A stretch of 64,000 nt of DNA from Oceanospirillum sp048268485. GTDB lineage: Bacteria; Pseudomonadota; Gammaproteobacteria; Pseudomonadales; Halomonadaceae. Shown piece by piece: positions 25,443 through 34,441 of this stretch. The stretch's first letter is position 1. Every line of letters begins with the position of its first letter. The notes under the pieces were generated by a model. It made no database searches and had not been told where the DNA came from. It saw only the letters and a list, made by a program, of their open reading frames with translations. The stretch lies in the NCBI GenBank assembly GCA_048268485.1, contig JBLWVL010000015.1, forward strand, positions 13,771 to 77,770, given 5' to 3'. Position numbers and translations under genes: made by a program.

Positions 25443-26444
25443 ATGACTATCAAGATAGGGATCAATGGCTTTGGCCGCATGGGACGACTGACCATGCGGG
25501 CTTTATTTGATCGGCCCGAGATCTGTATTACCCGGATCAATGACCCCGCCGGTGACGCCAGCACCCTGGCTCACCTGATGAATTTTGATTCTGTACATGG
25601 CCGCTGGCACCATGAAGCTCAGTCTCAGGGCGATCAGATCATCATAGGCGATCAGTGTATTACCACAACCCGCAACAGGGCGATTGCCGACACGGACTGG
25701 TCTGACTGCGACCTGGTTATTGAAGCTTCCGGAAAAATGAAAACCAAAGCGCTGCTCCAGACCTATTTGGATCAGGGAGTTAAACGTATCGTGGTAACCG
25801 CACCGGTTAAAGAAGAGGGTGTACTCAACATTGTTATGGGTGTTAATGATCATCTCTACAACCCATCAGAACATACCATCGTAACCGCGGCTTCCTGTAC
25901 AACAAACTGCCTCGCGCCTGTGGTTAAGGTCATTCATGAAAAGTTAGCCATCCGGCACGGCTCGATCACAACCATTCATGATATTACCAATACTCAAACT
26001 ATTCTGGATGCTCCCCACAAGGATCTGCGACGGGCAAGAGCCTGTGGTTCCAGCCTGATACCAACAACAACAGGTTCCGCAACAGCAATCGCCCATATCT
26101 TCCCTGAGCTCAAGGGTAGACTGGATGGCCATGCCATACGGGTTCCCCTCGCAAACGCGTCCATCACCGATTGTGTCTTTGAGGTAGAGAAGGCGACAAC
26201 GGCTGAAGAGGTGAACCGCCTGCTAAAAGCAGCATCCGAAGGTGAACTAAAGGATATTCTTGGCTACGAAGAACGTCCCTTAGTCTCTGTCGATTACAAA
26301 ACTGACCCCCGCTCAGCCATTATTGATGCTCTATCCACCATGGTTGTTAATGAAACCCAGGTAAAAATCTACGCCTGGTATGACAATGAATGGGGTTACG
26401 CGAATCGCACCGCGGAACTGGCGGTCAAAGTAGGACGTTCCTGA
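25443..26444 (+). CDS. Glyceraldehyde-3-phosphate dehydrogenase of the arsenate operon
   Basis: The 333-residue NAD-dependent GAPDH has the catalytic motif ASCTTNCLAPV and the N-terminal INGFGRMGRLTMRA nucleotide fold. Next to arsJ this enzyme type makes 1-arseno-3-phosphoglycerate from arsenate, which ArsJ exports. The pairing, with arsJ beginning on the next base, supports this specialised role over central glycolysis. Confidence 0.93.
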   Translation: MTIKIGINGFGRMGRLTMRALFDRPEICITRINDPAGDASTLAHLMNFDSVHGRWHHEAQSQGDQIIIGDQCITTTRNRAIADTDWSDCDLVIEASGKMKTKALLQTYLDQGVKRIVVTAPVKEEGVLNIVMGVNDHLYNPSEHTIVTAASCTTNCLAPVVKVIHEKLAIRHGSITTIHDITNTQTILDAPHKDLRRARACGSSLIPTTTGSATAIAHIFPELKGRLDGHAIRVPLANASITDCVFEVEKATTAEEVNRLLKAASEGELKDILGYEERPLVSVDYKTDPRSAIIDALSTMVVNETQVKIYAWYDNEWGYANRTAELAVKVGRS

Positions 26445-27677
26445 ATGTTAAGCCAGCTATCCCCTGCTATTCGCCAATATCTGGTGGTCACCGGTAACTA
26501 TTGGGCGTTTACACTGACCGATGGCGCATTACGCATGCTCGTGGTATTACATTTCCATGGTCTGGGATATTCCCCACTGGAAATCGCACTACTGTTTTTG
26601 TTCTATGAGATCTTTGGTGTGATAACCAATCTGGTGGGGGGCTGGCTTGGGGCGCACCTGGGCCTGAACCGTACGATGAATATAGGCCTGGGACTGCAGA
26701 TTATTGCTCTGGCGATGCTGCTGGTTCCTAGCCACTGGCTGACGGTAAGCTGGGTGATGGCGGCCCAGGCACTATCAGGCATTGCCAAAGATCTGAATAA
26801 AATGAGTGCCAAAAGTTCAATTAAGCTTTTGGTTCCCGCTGATGCTCAAGGCACCCTCTATAAATGGGTCGCTATTCTGACCGGGTCTAAAAATGCCCTT
26901 AAAGGTGTTGGCTTCTTTATTGGTGGCCTCCTGCTGGCGTGGTTAGGCTTTGAAGGGGCAGTTCTGTCCATGGCCGTAGCCTTAAGTCTGGTCTGGCTAA
27001 GCAGCCTTGCTCTGCTGAAAAAAGATCTGGGTAAAGCCAAAGGAAAACCCAGGTTTCGGGATATTTTTTCAAAAAGCCCTGCCATCAACCGGCTCTCTGC
27101 AGCCCGAATGTTCCTCTTTGGTGCCAGGGATGTTTGGTTTGTGGTGGCTTTACCTGTCTTTCTCTACCAGTCACTGGGCTGGAACCACAGTCTGACCGGT
27201 GGCTTTATGGCACTCTGGGTCATAGGATACGGGGTCGTTCAGGCGCTGGCCCCCCGTATTACCGGTAAGGCATCGGGAAAAACCCCGGATGGAAAAGGGG
27301 CAACCCTCTGGGCCGGAGCACTGACCCTGATACCGGTACTGATTGCTATCAGCCTGATGTCGGGCATGGACCCAACCTTGGCGATCGTCGGCGGGCTTTT
27401 GATTTTCGGGGCCGCTTTTGCGGTTAACTCTTCCCTGCACAGCTACCTGATTATTCGGTATGCCGGTAGTGATGGCGTATCCCTGGACGTTGGCTTTTAC
27501 TATATGTCCAACGCTATGGGACGACTGATTGGCACCCTTTTATCAGGCTGGGCCTTCCAGTCAGCAGGCCAGGGACTCACCGGGCTTGAAGCCTGTCTTT
27601 GGATCTCGGCACTGTTTCTGGTATTCGCAACCCTGATATCCATTAAGCTGCCCAAACACTGTGATGCAACCGCCTGA
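26445..27677 (+). CDS. arsJ: ArsJ, organoarsenate efflux MFS transporter
   Basis: The 410-residue MFS protein is the partner of the preceding GAPDH and exports 1-arseno-3-phosphoglycerate. N-terminal motifs VTGNYWAFTLTDGALRMLVV and KDLNKMSAKSSIKLLVP are typical of ArsJ. The start codon directly follows the GAPDH stop codon, so translation is coupled. With acr3, the operon covers both arsenite and arsenate export. Confidence 0.92.
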   Translation: MLSQLSPAIRQYLVVTGNYWAFTLTDGALRMLVVLHFHGLGYSPLEIALLFLFYEIFGVITNLVGGWLGAHLGLNRTMNIGLGLQIIALAMLLVPSHWLTVSWVMAAQALSGIAKDLNKMSAKSSIKLLVPADAQGTLYKWVAILTGSKNALKGVGFFIGGLLLAWLGFEGAVLSMAVALSLVWLSSLALLKKDLGKAKGKPRFRDIFSKSPAINRLSAARMFLFGARDVWFVVALPVFLYQSLGWNHSLTGGFMALWVIGYGVVQALAPRITGKASGKTPDGKGATLWAGALTLIPVLIAISLMSGMDPTLAIVGGLLIFGAAFAVNSSLHSYLIIRYAGSDGVSLDVGFYYMSNAMGRLIGTLLSGWAFQSAGQGLTGLEACLWISALFLVFATLISIKLPKHCDATA

Positions 27678-27706
27678 AAAAACCAAGCTTAGAGGGCAAC
27701 GACCCC

Positions 27707-28270
27707 GTGTACCAAACCGATAAGAACACCGCCATAGCGGAAATATGGTTACAGTATGAAGCTGAACTTTTGGCTTTTTTACAGAGTAAACTGAACAGTT
27801 ATGACGAAGCTGAAGACCTGCTGCAGGAGCTTTTTTTTCGCCTGATGAATCAGAAAAAAGATCTTTGGGAGATACAAAACACCAGGGCCTGGCTGTTCCG
27901 GGTCGCCAAAAATAAAGTCGTTGATCTTTACCGCTCCAACAGAAAGGTTAACGGCCTTCAAACTGTGATGTCTGAAGATATAGACGCGTTACCCGAAAAC
28001 AAGCAACAGCCGGAAGAACCCGTTGCCCAACTGGATCGCTGCCTGTTGAGAAATATCGCTGAACTCTCCCCTGACGATGCCCATATCATTGAGCAGTGCG
28101 ACCTCAACGGTATAAAGCAAGCCGAGTTTGCCCGCCAAAACGATCTGACACTCCCTGCCGCTAAAGCCCGCCTGCTTCGGGCACGGAAAAAACTCAGAGC
28201 ATCCATCATCAAAAACTGTCAGGTTCAGTTTGATGCATCAGGAAAAGTCTGCGGGCATATTCCCCGATAA
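27707..28270 (+). CDS. ECF RNA polymerase sigma factor, SigZ-like
   Basis: The 187-residue group IV sigma factor has region 2 at about 15-75 (EAEDLLQELFFRLMNQKKDL, TRAWLFRVAKNKVVDLYRSN) and region 4 at about 110-165 (AEFARQNDLTLPAAKARLLR). The C-terminal tail CQVQFDASGKVCGHIPR has Cys and His residues typical of SigZ-type proteins. No anti-sigma gene is adjacent. It starts at GTG with GAGGG 10 bases upstream, and lies 29 bases after arsJ, before a permease gene. A thiol- or metal-responsive role is inference. Confidence 0.85.
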   Translation: MYQTDKNTAIAEIWLQYEAELLAFLQSKLNSYDEAEDLLQELFFRLMNQKKDLWEIQNTRAWLFRVAKNKVVDLYRSNRKVNGLQTVMSEDIDALPENKQQPEEPVAQLDRCLLRNIAELSPDDAHIIEQCDLNGIKQAEFARQNDLTLPAAKARLLRARKKLRASIIKNCQVQFDASGKVCGHIPR

Positions 28271-28353
28271 AAAAGTCCGCTAAAAAGTGCATCCTTTTTG
28301 TTCCGCCTGCGTCTTCTATTATAAGAAATACTGTTCGTTATGAGGGATAAGCT

Positions 28354-29676
28354 GTGTTGTATAAACAATTCATTGAAAGCTACCGGGCCAATCCTCGGGA
28401 AGGGAATCTGCTTTTTATCATACTGGCGGGGTTTCTCGGTATTTACTTTATGCCAGCAGGGACAGAGCGTTTTGATAACGCTGTTCTGGAAGCGGTCAGG
28501 CTGACAAACTGGTATGCCAGAGAGCATGTCATTCTTTGCCTGCTGCCTGCCTTTCTGATCGCCGGTGCACTGTCGGCTTATATCAGTCAGGGTGGCGTTA
28601 TGCGCTATTTAGGCCCCAGCGCACCTAAACCCCTTGCCTTTAGTGTGGCCTCTGTATCCGGGGTTTTACTGGCCGTATGCTCCTGCACCGTACTCCCCTT
28701 GTTTGGCGGTATCTACAAAAGGGGGGCCGGGCTTGGTGCGGCTATCGCTTTTCTCTACTCCGGCCCCGCAATCAATATTATGGCCGTTGTGGTAACCGCT
28801 AAGGTACTGGGTGCTGAAATCGGAATTGCCCGCGCTATTGGTGCTATTCTCTTTGCTCTGGTTATAGGTACGCTCATGCACCTGATCTACCGCAAAGAGG
28901 AGACGGAACGCTCACAGAAAAACACCCGGGGATTTGAAGCCACCGCCGATGAAAAACCTATCGGTGTTATTGCTGTTTTTTTCGCCCTGATGGTTGGTAT
29001 CCTGGTCTTTGCCAATTGGGCGCAGGCCGATAGCTCCGCCTGGATGAGCATCTATGAATGGAAATGGCAGATTACCGCTTTTCTGTCCGCCGCATTAGCC
29101 GCGGTGCTTATTATTTTATGGCAGTGGCCCGTGCTACCACTTCTGGTTTTGACCGGCATTATTGCGCTCTCCGCCATCCTGATTCCGGGGGTACCTGAGC
29201 TTCCCTTCGCCTTGGGTATTGCCGGCCTTATGATCATCGCCAGCTCCCGGGAGCAGGATAAGGACTGGGCGGACCAAAGCTGGGACTTTGCCAAACAGAT
29301 TATTCCTTTGCTCCTGGCCGGGGTATTTGTGGCGGGATTTGCCCTGGGTCGCCCGGGTCATGAGGGGATTATTCCATCGGCCTGGGTTGCCGCCTCTGTT
29401 GGTGACAATAGCCTGCTATCAACCGTTATCGCATCCGTACTGGGTGCCCTTATGTATTTCTCAACCTTAACGGAAGTTCCCATTGTTGATGCCCTGATGG
29501 GAGCCGGAATGGGCAAGGGGCCGGCTCTGGCACTATTACTGGCAGGCCCGGCCTTGTCACTACCGAATATGCTGGTGATCAGAACGATCCTGGGTACAGA
29601 GAAAACCCTGGTTTACTGCCTGCTCGTGGTCGTTATGGCAACCATCAGTGGCTTTATATACGGCAACTTCTGGTGA
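28354..29676 (+). CDS. PF03773-family permease (ArsP_1/YraQ-like)
   Basis: The 440-residue multi-helix membrane protein carries the family motif CSCTVLPLFGGIYKRGAGLG, AIAFLYSGPAINI, repeated in weaker form near the C-terminus. Some relatives (ArsP) export trivalent organoarsenicals; many have no known substrate. It sits after the ars genes and the SigZ-like factor and 100 bases before a CxxC redox protein. Start is GTG with GAGG upstream. Confidence 0.85.
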   Translation: MLYKQFIESYRANPREGNLLFIILAGFLGIYFMPAGTERFDNAVLEAVRLTNWYAREHVILCLLPAFLIAGALSAYISQGGVMRYLGPSAPKPLAFSVASVSGVLLAVCSCTVLPLFGGIYKRGAGLGAAIAFLYSGPAINIMAVVVTAKVLGAEIGIARAIGAILFALVIGTLMHLIYRKEETERSQKNTRGFEATADEKPIGVIAVFFALMVGILVFANWAQADSSAWMSIYEWKWQITAFLSAALAAVLIILWQWPVLPLLVLTGIIALSAILIPGVPELPFALGIAGLMIIASSREQDKDWADQSWDFAKQIIPLLLAGVFVAGFALGRPGHEGIIPSAWVAASVGDNSLLSTVIASVLGALMYFSTLTEVPIVDALMGAGMGKGPALALLLAGPALSLPNMLVIRTILGTEKTLVYCLLVVVMATISGFIYGNFW

Positions 29677-29776
29677 GCCGCAGACATCATTTGACTCAGT
29701 CACGTCTTCCCGGACGCCCCCAGGTCTCTATGTAATCAACAACGGAAAACCTTTCATCCAATAAGAGGAACAACCG

Positions 29777-30007
29777 ATGAAATTTACGATTTACGGTAGC
29801 GGATGCGCAAAATGTAAGCAGCTGACAGCCCATGCGGAACAGGCCGCCACGTCAGAAGGCATTGAGTATGAGATCGAAAAGGTGACGGATACTGCAGAGA
29901 TTATCGATGCAGGTATTATGCGTACACCCGCACTGGCTATCGATGACAATCTGGTCATCGAGGGCAAGGTAGCCAGCAGCGATGAGATCAAAAAGCTACT
30001 CTCCTAG
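29777..30007 (+). CDS. Small thioredoxin-like redox protein (TM0996/MTH895 type)
   Basis: The 76-residue thioredoxin-fold protein has the active site GCAKCK and the cis-proline segment MRTPALAID. Such proteins are often encoded beside PF03773 permeases; here it would handle thiol redox for metal(loid) or organoarsenical transport. GAGG precedes the ATG. It closes the arsenic island. Confidence 0.85.
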   Translation: MKFTIYGSGCAKCKQLTAHAEQAATSEGIEYEIEKVTDTAEIIDAGIMRTPALAIDDNLVIEGKVASSDEIKKLLS

Positions 30008-30037
30008 CTGCTCGCAGACAGGCCCCATCAATAAACC

Positions 30038-30074
30038 ACAACACCGAGCCTGATGCCAGCAGGCTCAGTGTTGT
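30038..30074. terminator. Convergent hairpin between the redox-protein and LysR genes
   Basis: Two 7-bp stems (ACAACAC/GTGTTGT and GAGCCTG/CAGGCTC) stack with one mismatch around a 7-base loop. It lies between two converging genes, ending just before the LysR stop codon. The T-tracts are poor, so termination efficiency is uncertain. Confidence 0.6.
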
Positions 30075-30075
30075 G

Positions 30076-31014
30076 TCACTCACTCTCTGATCCGTGAAGA
30101 GCGCCATGCTGCCGCAGAGCCAGAAGAATATGATGGCATTGATGCCGTATATGGTCGCGTAACACCCTCATTACAGGCGTTATAGCTCTCCTGCTGGGGC
30201 AGACTAACCATAACTCTGATCGCCTTGGCTGATAGCCCGGCAGGAGTGATTTAAGCCGCCCCGTCAGCAGATCTTCAGATACATCAAGACAGGATTTAAC
30301 CGCAACTCCCTTACCCTGCACACACCAGCGCCGGACAAGATCCCCATCATTGGAGGCACGATTACCGGTGAGCCTGATTTTTTGAGTATGACCTGCCCCA
30401 TCGGTAAAAGCCCAAACATCATGCAGAACATCCCCCAGCTGATAGAACAAACCGTTGTGACCGGTAAGATCTGCTGGACACTGGGGTTCACCAAATTGCT
30501 GCAGGTAACTCTCAGAGGCACAAAGCAAGCCGGGGACATCACAGATTTTAAACCCGGACATACCGGAGTCCTTTGGGGCACCATACCGCAGTGCCATATC
30601 CACTTCATCCCGGTAAAAATCGATATTGCTATCACCGATATGAATTCTGAGCGTTACCCCGGGGTGCTGTTCAATAAACTCATCCAGCCAGGGCAACACT
30701 CTATTTCGCCCCAGATCAGAAGATACGGCCAGGCGCACCTCACCGGTTATCGCTTCATTGCCCTGAATAATATTGGAGCGGGCCTGCTCCAGCAGCTGCA
30801 AAGCCTGTTCACACTGAGGTAAAAAACGCTCACCGGCAGCGGATACCCTTAGCTGCCGGGTCGAGCGGATAAACAGCTCAGCCCCTAAGGTTTTCTCCAC
30901 TCGTTTAACCGCAGCGCTGGCTGTTGCGATATGCATATCCAGGTTTGCTGCCGCAGCGGTAATGCTACCTAATCGAGCAACTTTCAAAATGACCTGTAGA
31001 TCTTCTGTCTGCAT
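30076..31014 (-). CDS. LysR-family regulator
   Basis: The 312-residue LysR protein has an N-terminal HTH (LQVILKVARLGSITAAAANL, VKRVEKTLGAELFIRSTRQL) and ligand domain with YRDEVDMALRYGAPKDSGMSG. It is divergent from a short-chain dehydrogenase gene; the shared 307-base gap carries a 17-bp tandem repeat. Its target is probably the SDR gene or itself. Confidence 0.87.
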   Translation of the reverse strand: MQTEDLQVILKVARLGSITAAAANLDMHIATASAAVKRVEKTLGAELFIRSTRQLRVSAAGERFLPQCEQALQLLEQARSNIIQGNEAITGEVRLAVSSDLGRNRVLPWLDEFIEQHPGVTLRIHIGDSNIDFYRDEVDMALRYGAPKDSGMSGFKICDVPGLLCASESYLQQFGEPQCPADLTGHNGLFYQLGDVLHDVWAFTDGAGHTQKIRLTGNRASNDGDLVRRWCVQGKGVAVKSCLDVSEDLLTGRLKSLLPGYQPRRSELWLVCPSRRAITPVMRVLRDHIRHQCHHILLALRQHGALHGSESE

Positions 31015-31160
31015 ATTATCAATAATTTTTTGAATGTATTTCTTTAATTGTATTGTTTTTCTTTGATCAAGGAAAATTCAGAATCATACTTTACTGAAAA
31101 CAGAGCCTAAAACAGCGAAGCTCACCATGGCCGAAGAGACACGTACAGTTGATGATACAT

Positions 31161-31228
31161 AGGTGTTGATGAAACATAGGTGTTGATGAAACATAGGTGT
31201 TGATGAAACATAGGTGTTGATGAAACAG
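31161..31228. repeat. 17-bp tandem repeat, four copies
   Basis: AGGTGTTGATGAAACAT occurs four times head to tail (31161, 31178, 31195, 31212), the last copy differing only at its final base. A diverged partial copy (31148-31160) precedes them. The array lies in the 31015-31321 divergent promoter region, between the LysR start and the SDR start. No spacers separate the units, so it is not a CRISPR. No other gene-like signal is visible in the gap. Confidence 0.95.
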
Positions 31229-31321
31229 GTAAGGTTGCAGAGAAAGGCTATTCTCAGCAACCTGTATCTGATTCAATCGGCATCAGGTTTAACCGTTAAC
31301 AGCCAGCAAAGGTAAACAATA

Positions 31322-32125
31322 ATGAAAAAGTGCATTCTTATTACAGGTGCTACAGATGGAATAGGCCTGGAAACCGCAAAGGCGCTGGCCCTACAAGGTC
31401 ATACACTCTTGTTGCACGGACGCAGTGCTGAAAAACTGAACCTGGTACAACAGCAGTTGATGACTCTGGCTGATAACCTGAAGATCGAGACCTACCGGGC
31501 TGACCTCTCAGAGCAGGATCAGGTAGAAAAGTTAGCCGAAGCGGTGACCCGGGATCACAAAACGCTGGATGTGCTGATCAATAACGCCGGTGTACTGAAA
31601 ACCAACCAGCCAAGAACCACCGATGGACTCGACCTGCGTTTTGCCGTAAACACCCTGGCCCCCTACCATCTGACCCAACTGCTGCTGCCGCTGCTGCCGC
31701 CATCAGGCCGGGTTATCAATCTATCATCCGCAGCTCAGGCTCCGGTCAGCATTCCAGCCCTGGAAGGCCGGGAGGTGCTAACAGACGATATGAGCGCCTA
31801 CGCCCAAAGTAAACTGGCACTGACTATGTGGAATCGTGTGATGGCTAAACGGTTTCCCAGCGGACAGCCACTCTTTATTGCGGTTAACCCAGGCTCTCTT
31901 TTGGCCTCAAAAATGGTCAAAGAAGGGTTTGGTATTGAAGGTAAAAGCCTCTCGGTGGGGGCTGAAGTTCTGGTTGAAGCAGCTCTTTCAGAGCGCTTCA
32001 ACAAGGCTTCGGGACTCTACTTTGATAACGACTCCGGTGACTTTAATACCCCCCATGCCGATGCGATGAATGATAGTCAATGTCAGGCTGTAACAGCAGC
32101 TATTGAGTCTGTCCTCAAACGCTAA
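31322..32125 (+). CDS. Short-chain dehydrogenase/reductase
   Basis: The 267-residue SDR has an N-terminal TGATDGIGLETAKALA cofactor loop, LINNAGVL, a Ser before the catalytic motif (NLSSAAQ) and YAQSKLAL with Tyr and Lys in the YxxxK order. The substrate is not readable; the form resembles retinol/WW-oxidoreductase-like SDRs. It converges with the alcohol dehydrogenase gene, and their 3' ends overlap by four bases. Confidence 0.87.
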   Translation: MKKCILITGATDGIGLETAKALALQGHTLLLHGRSAEKLNLVQQQLMTLADNLKIETYRADLSEQDQVEKLAEAVTRDHKTLDVLINNAGVLKTNQPRTTDGLDLRFAVNTLAPYHLTQLLLPLLPPSGRVINLSSAAQAPVSIPALEGREVLTDDMSAYAQSKLALTMWNRVMAKRFPSGQPLFIAVNPGSLLASKMVKEGFGIEGKSLSVGAEVLVEAALSERFNKASGLYFDNDSGDFNTPHADAMNDSQCQAVTAAIESVLKR

Positions 32126-33222
32126 TCATGGCAACGGATTACCAGCTTACCGGCCCATTTTTTGCTGATAAAATCCTTCTGTGCCTGATGTAATTTATCA
32201 AGAGAGTAGACCTTAGCAACCTGAGGTCTTATCTCCCCTTGTTCGATATAGCGGATCAGATTTTCAAAAACCTGACGTGGCTGCCAGGTTGACCCCAACA
32301 GAGACAGGTCTTTCAGGTATAGCGTTCTCACATCCAGCTCAACCAGAGGCCCTGCAATAGCACCGGATACCACGTAGCGCCCGCCCCGGACCAATACATC
32401 CAAAAGCTGGGGCCATTGGCTGCCTGCGACCAGATCTACAACGACATCTGTACTCTCTGCCTCTAATTCAGTCTGCAGCGACTGACCACGATATATAATC
32501 AGATCCGCACCAAGCTCGCGTACCACCTCTGATTTACTCTCAGAGCAAATCGCAATCACCTTTGCCCCTCGCCGCTTAGCTAGCTGAATAGCCGCAGACC
32601 CAACACCGCCCGAAGCCCCGGTTATCAGAACCCGTTCACCGGCTTTCAGATCAGCCCGATCCAGCATCCCCTCTGCAGTGGAGTAAGCACAGGGAAAGGA
32701 TGCCAGTTCCTCATCCGTCAATGTGCTTTCAACCGCAAAAACTTCATGGACCGGGGCTACAGCATATTCTGCAAAACCACCATCATACTCTGAACCAAAA
32801 GTCACCAGCTCATACGGCTCTGAAGTTACAGAGGGAGTGTGCATAGGTCTGACTAAAACACGCCTGCCAATAAAGTGTTTACCAACAGTATCCCCTGCTG
32901 CAACCACTGTTCCACAACAGTCCGCCCCCTGAATAAGAGGGAAAACCAGTGGCTTCCCCGACCAGGAAGCATCCTTCTGATCCAAGGATTCAAAACCCGT
33001 TTCTGAGCCCTGATCAGTAGCATCACGAATACTCTTTGAATACCAGCCAATCCGGGTGTTGATATCCGTATTGTTAACAGCACTGGCCCCAACCCGAATC
33101 AGAACCTGCCCGGCTTTAGGGCGAGGCACAGGCAGATCCTGCCGGTACTCCAGCACTTCTGTACCACCGTGACCCGTTAACACAACACCCGACATAGCAT
33201 CCGGGATGAGATAGGTTTGCAT
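32122..33222 (-). CDS. MDR-family alcohol dehydrogenase/quinone reductase
   Basis: The 366-residue medium-chain dehydrogenase/reductase is related to zeta-crystallin type quinone oxidoreductases. It shows GADCCGTVVAAGDTVG, VLITGASGGVGSAAIQLAKR for NADPH binding, and a C-terminal VYSLDKLHQAQKDF. Structural zinc cysteines are not evident. The start is uncertain: ATG at 33195 (MSGVVLTGHGG) would match usual family N-termini, while ATG 33222 adds nine residues. It is divergent from the next LysR gene. Confidence 0.83.
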   Translation of the reverse strand: MQTYLIPDAMSGVVLTGHGGTEVLEYRQDLPVPRPKAGQVLIRVGASAVNNTDINTRIGWYSKSIRDATDQGSETGFESLDQKDASWSGKPLVFPLIQGADCCGTVVAAGDTVGKHFIGRRVLVRPMHTPSVTSEPYELVTFGSEYDGGFAEYAVAPVHEVFAVESTLTDEELASFPCAYSTAEGMLDRADLKAGERVLITGASGGVGSAAIQLAKRRGAKVIAICSESKSEVVRELGADLIIYRGQSLQTELEAESTDVVVDLVAGSQWPQLLDVLVRGGRYVVSGAIAGPLVELDVRTLYLKDLSLLGSTWQPRQVFENLIRYIEQGEIRPQVAKVYSLDKLHQAQKDFISKKWAGKLVIRCHD

Positions 33223-33374
33223 AGGAATTTACCCATATTTATTGATTAAACATACGCACTTAACGCTTTAAATCAGGATAAAAAAACGCAATAATTCAAT
33301 CAATCGAATACATTTGCACCAGTTATTTATAAAAACTAAATCATGGACACAAAAAGCCTCTGGAGCGCTTAAGG

Positions 33375-34265
33375 GTGAAACCAATACTGGATCTCGAACT
33401 ACTCAACACATTTACAGTAGTCGTTGAAGAAGGCGGTTTAAAAGGGGCTGCAAAAAAACTCTTCCGATCTCAGGGAGCGATTAGCATGCAGTTAAAGCGG
33501 CTCGAAGAGCAGCTCGATGTCTGTCTGATGCAGCGAAACAATCAGGGCATTAAACTCACAGCCCGTGGCCGTGCACTGCTTAGCTATGCGGAACAATTTC
33601 TACGCCTGAACAATGAAGTCTTCAACGCCCTGAGTGACACGCCTTTAAGGGGTGCCATACACTTTGGAGTACCCACTGATTATGCTCAGGCTCTGGTGCA
33701 GTTCTTCATTCCCCAGATAAAACGCTCCTTTCCCGAGCTGAATATAAAGGTCTCCTGTACCCGCAGTCGTCAGCTCAGAGAGATGATCCGGCGCGGTGAT
33801 CTGGATATGGCTATTGTGACAGCCGAAGCGGAGCTTAATGAGGAAACCCTCTGGACTGAGAGGCTTATTTGGGCGGGCACCACCGACCTGATCCAGAAGT
33901 TACATTCCTCCTCTCACCAGGAATGTGCCCCTCTGCCAATCGCCTTCTTTGAAGGTAACTGTGTTTTAAATGAACTTTGTCTGAAAGATCTAAACGCATC
34001 GGATAGGGACTATATTACCGTTATGACCAGCCCGGAACTGGGAAACCTGGTTGCGGCAGTCACCAGCGGTTTCGCTGTTGCCCTGCTGCCTGAATCCAGT
34101 CTTTCCGGTCACGACACAAGAGATATTCAATCTGTCACGGGCTTACCTCAAAACCGCGTATTAAGTATGAATCTGATACACACTGCCCGGCTTGATCATC
34201 ATTTCCTTGAACCGTTACGCCAGAGCATTCATTCCGCAGTCAAATTAATGCTCACACGGGCATAA
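33375..34265 (+). CDS. LysR-family regulator
   Basis: The 296-residue LysR regulator starts at GTG with GGAG 9-10 bases upstream. The HTH region reads LELLNTFTVVVEEGGLKGAAKKLFRSQG, given here in part: EEGGLKGAAKKLFRSQGAIS. The ligand domain shows FGVPTDYAQALVQFF and GDLDMAIVTAEAE. It is divergent from the alcohol dehydrogenase gene, a likely target. Confidence 0.85.
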   Translation: MKPILDLELLNTFTVVVEEGGLKGAAKKLFRSQGAISMQLKRLEEQLDVCLMQRNNQGIKLTARGRALLSYAEQFLRLNNEVFNALSDTPLRGAIHFGVPTDYAQALVQFFIPQIKRSFPELNIKVSCTRSRQLREMIRRGDLDMAIVTAEAELNEETLWTERLIWAGTTDLIQKLHSSSHQECAPLPIAFFEGNCVLNELCLKDLNASDRDYITVMTSPELGNLVAAVTSGFAVALLPESSLSGHDTRDIQSVTGLPQNRVLSMNLIHTARLDHHFLEPLRQSIHSAVKLMLTRA

Positions 34266-34441
34266 TTTGCCTCTCTGATGTTTTATGCCCACCCATCGAC
34301 TACAGCCTGACTGAGCAAGGCTCTTTCTGCAGAACATCCCGTCACCTGACACATTTTAATAGCGAGTCATTCATCACAAAAAATTATATGCAATCTGAAT
34401 ATTACTTTACTTATTAATCAGCTCGGCCCAATAATAACGTT

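Noticed and set aside
31148..31228. CRISPR array
   Set aside because: The 17-bp units are directly adjacent with no unique spacers, and no cas genes are near.
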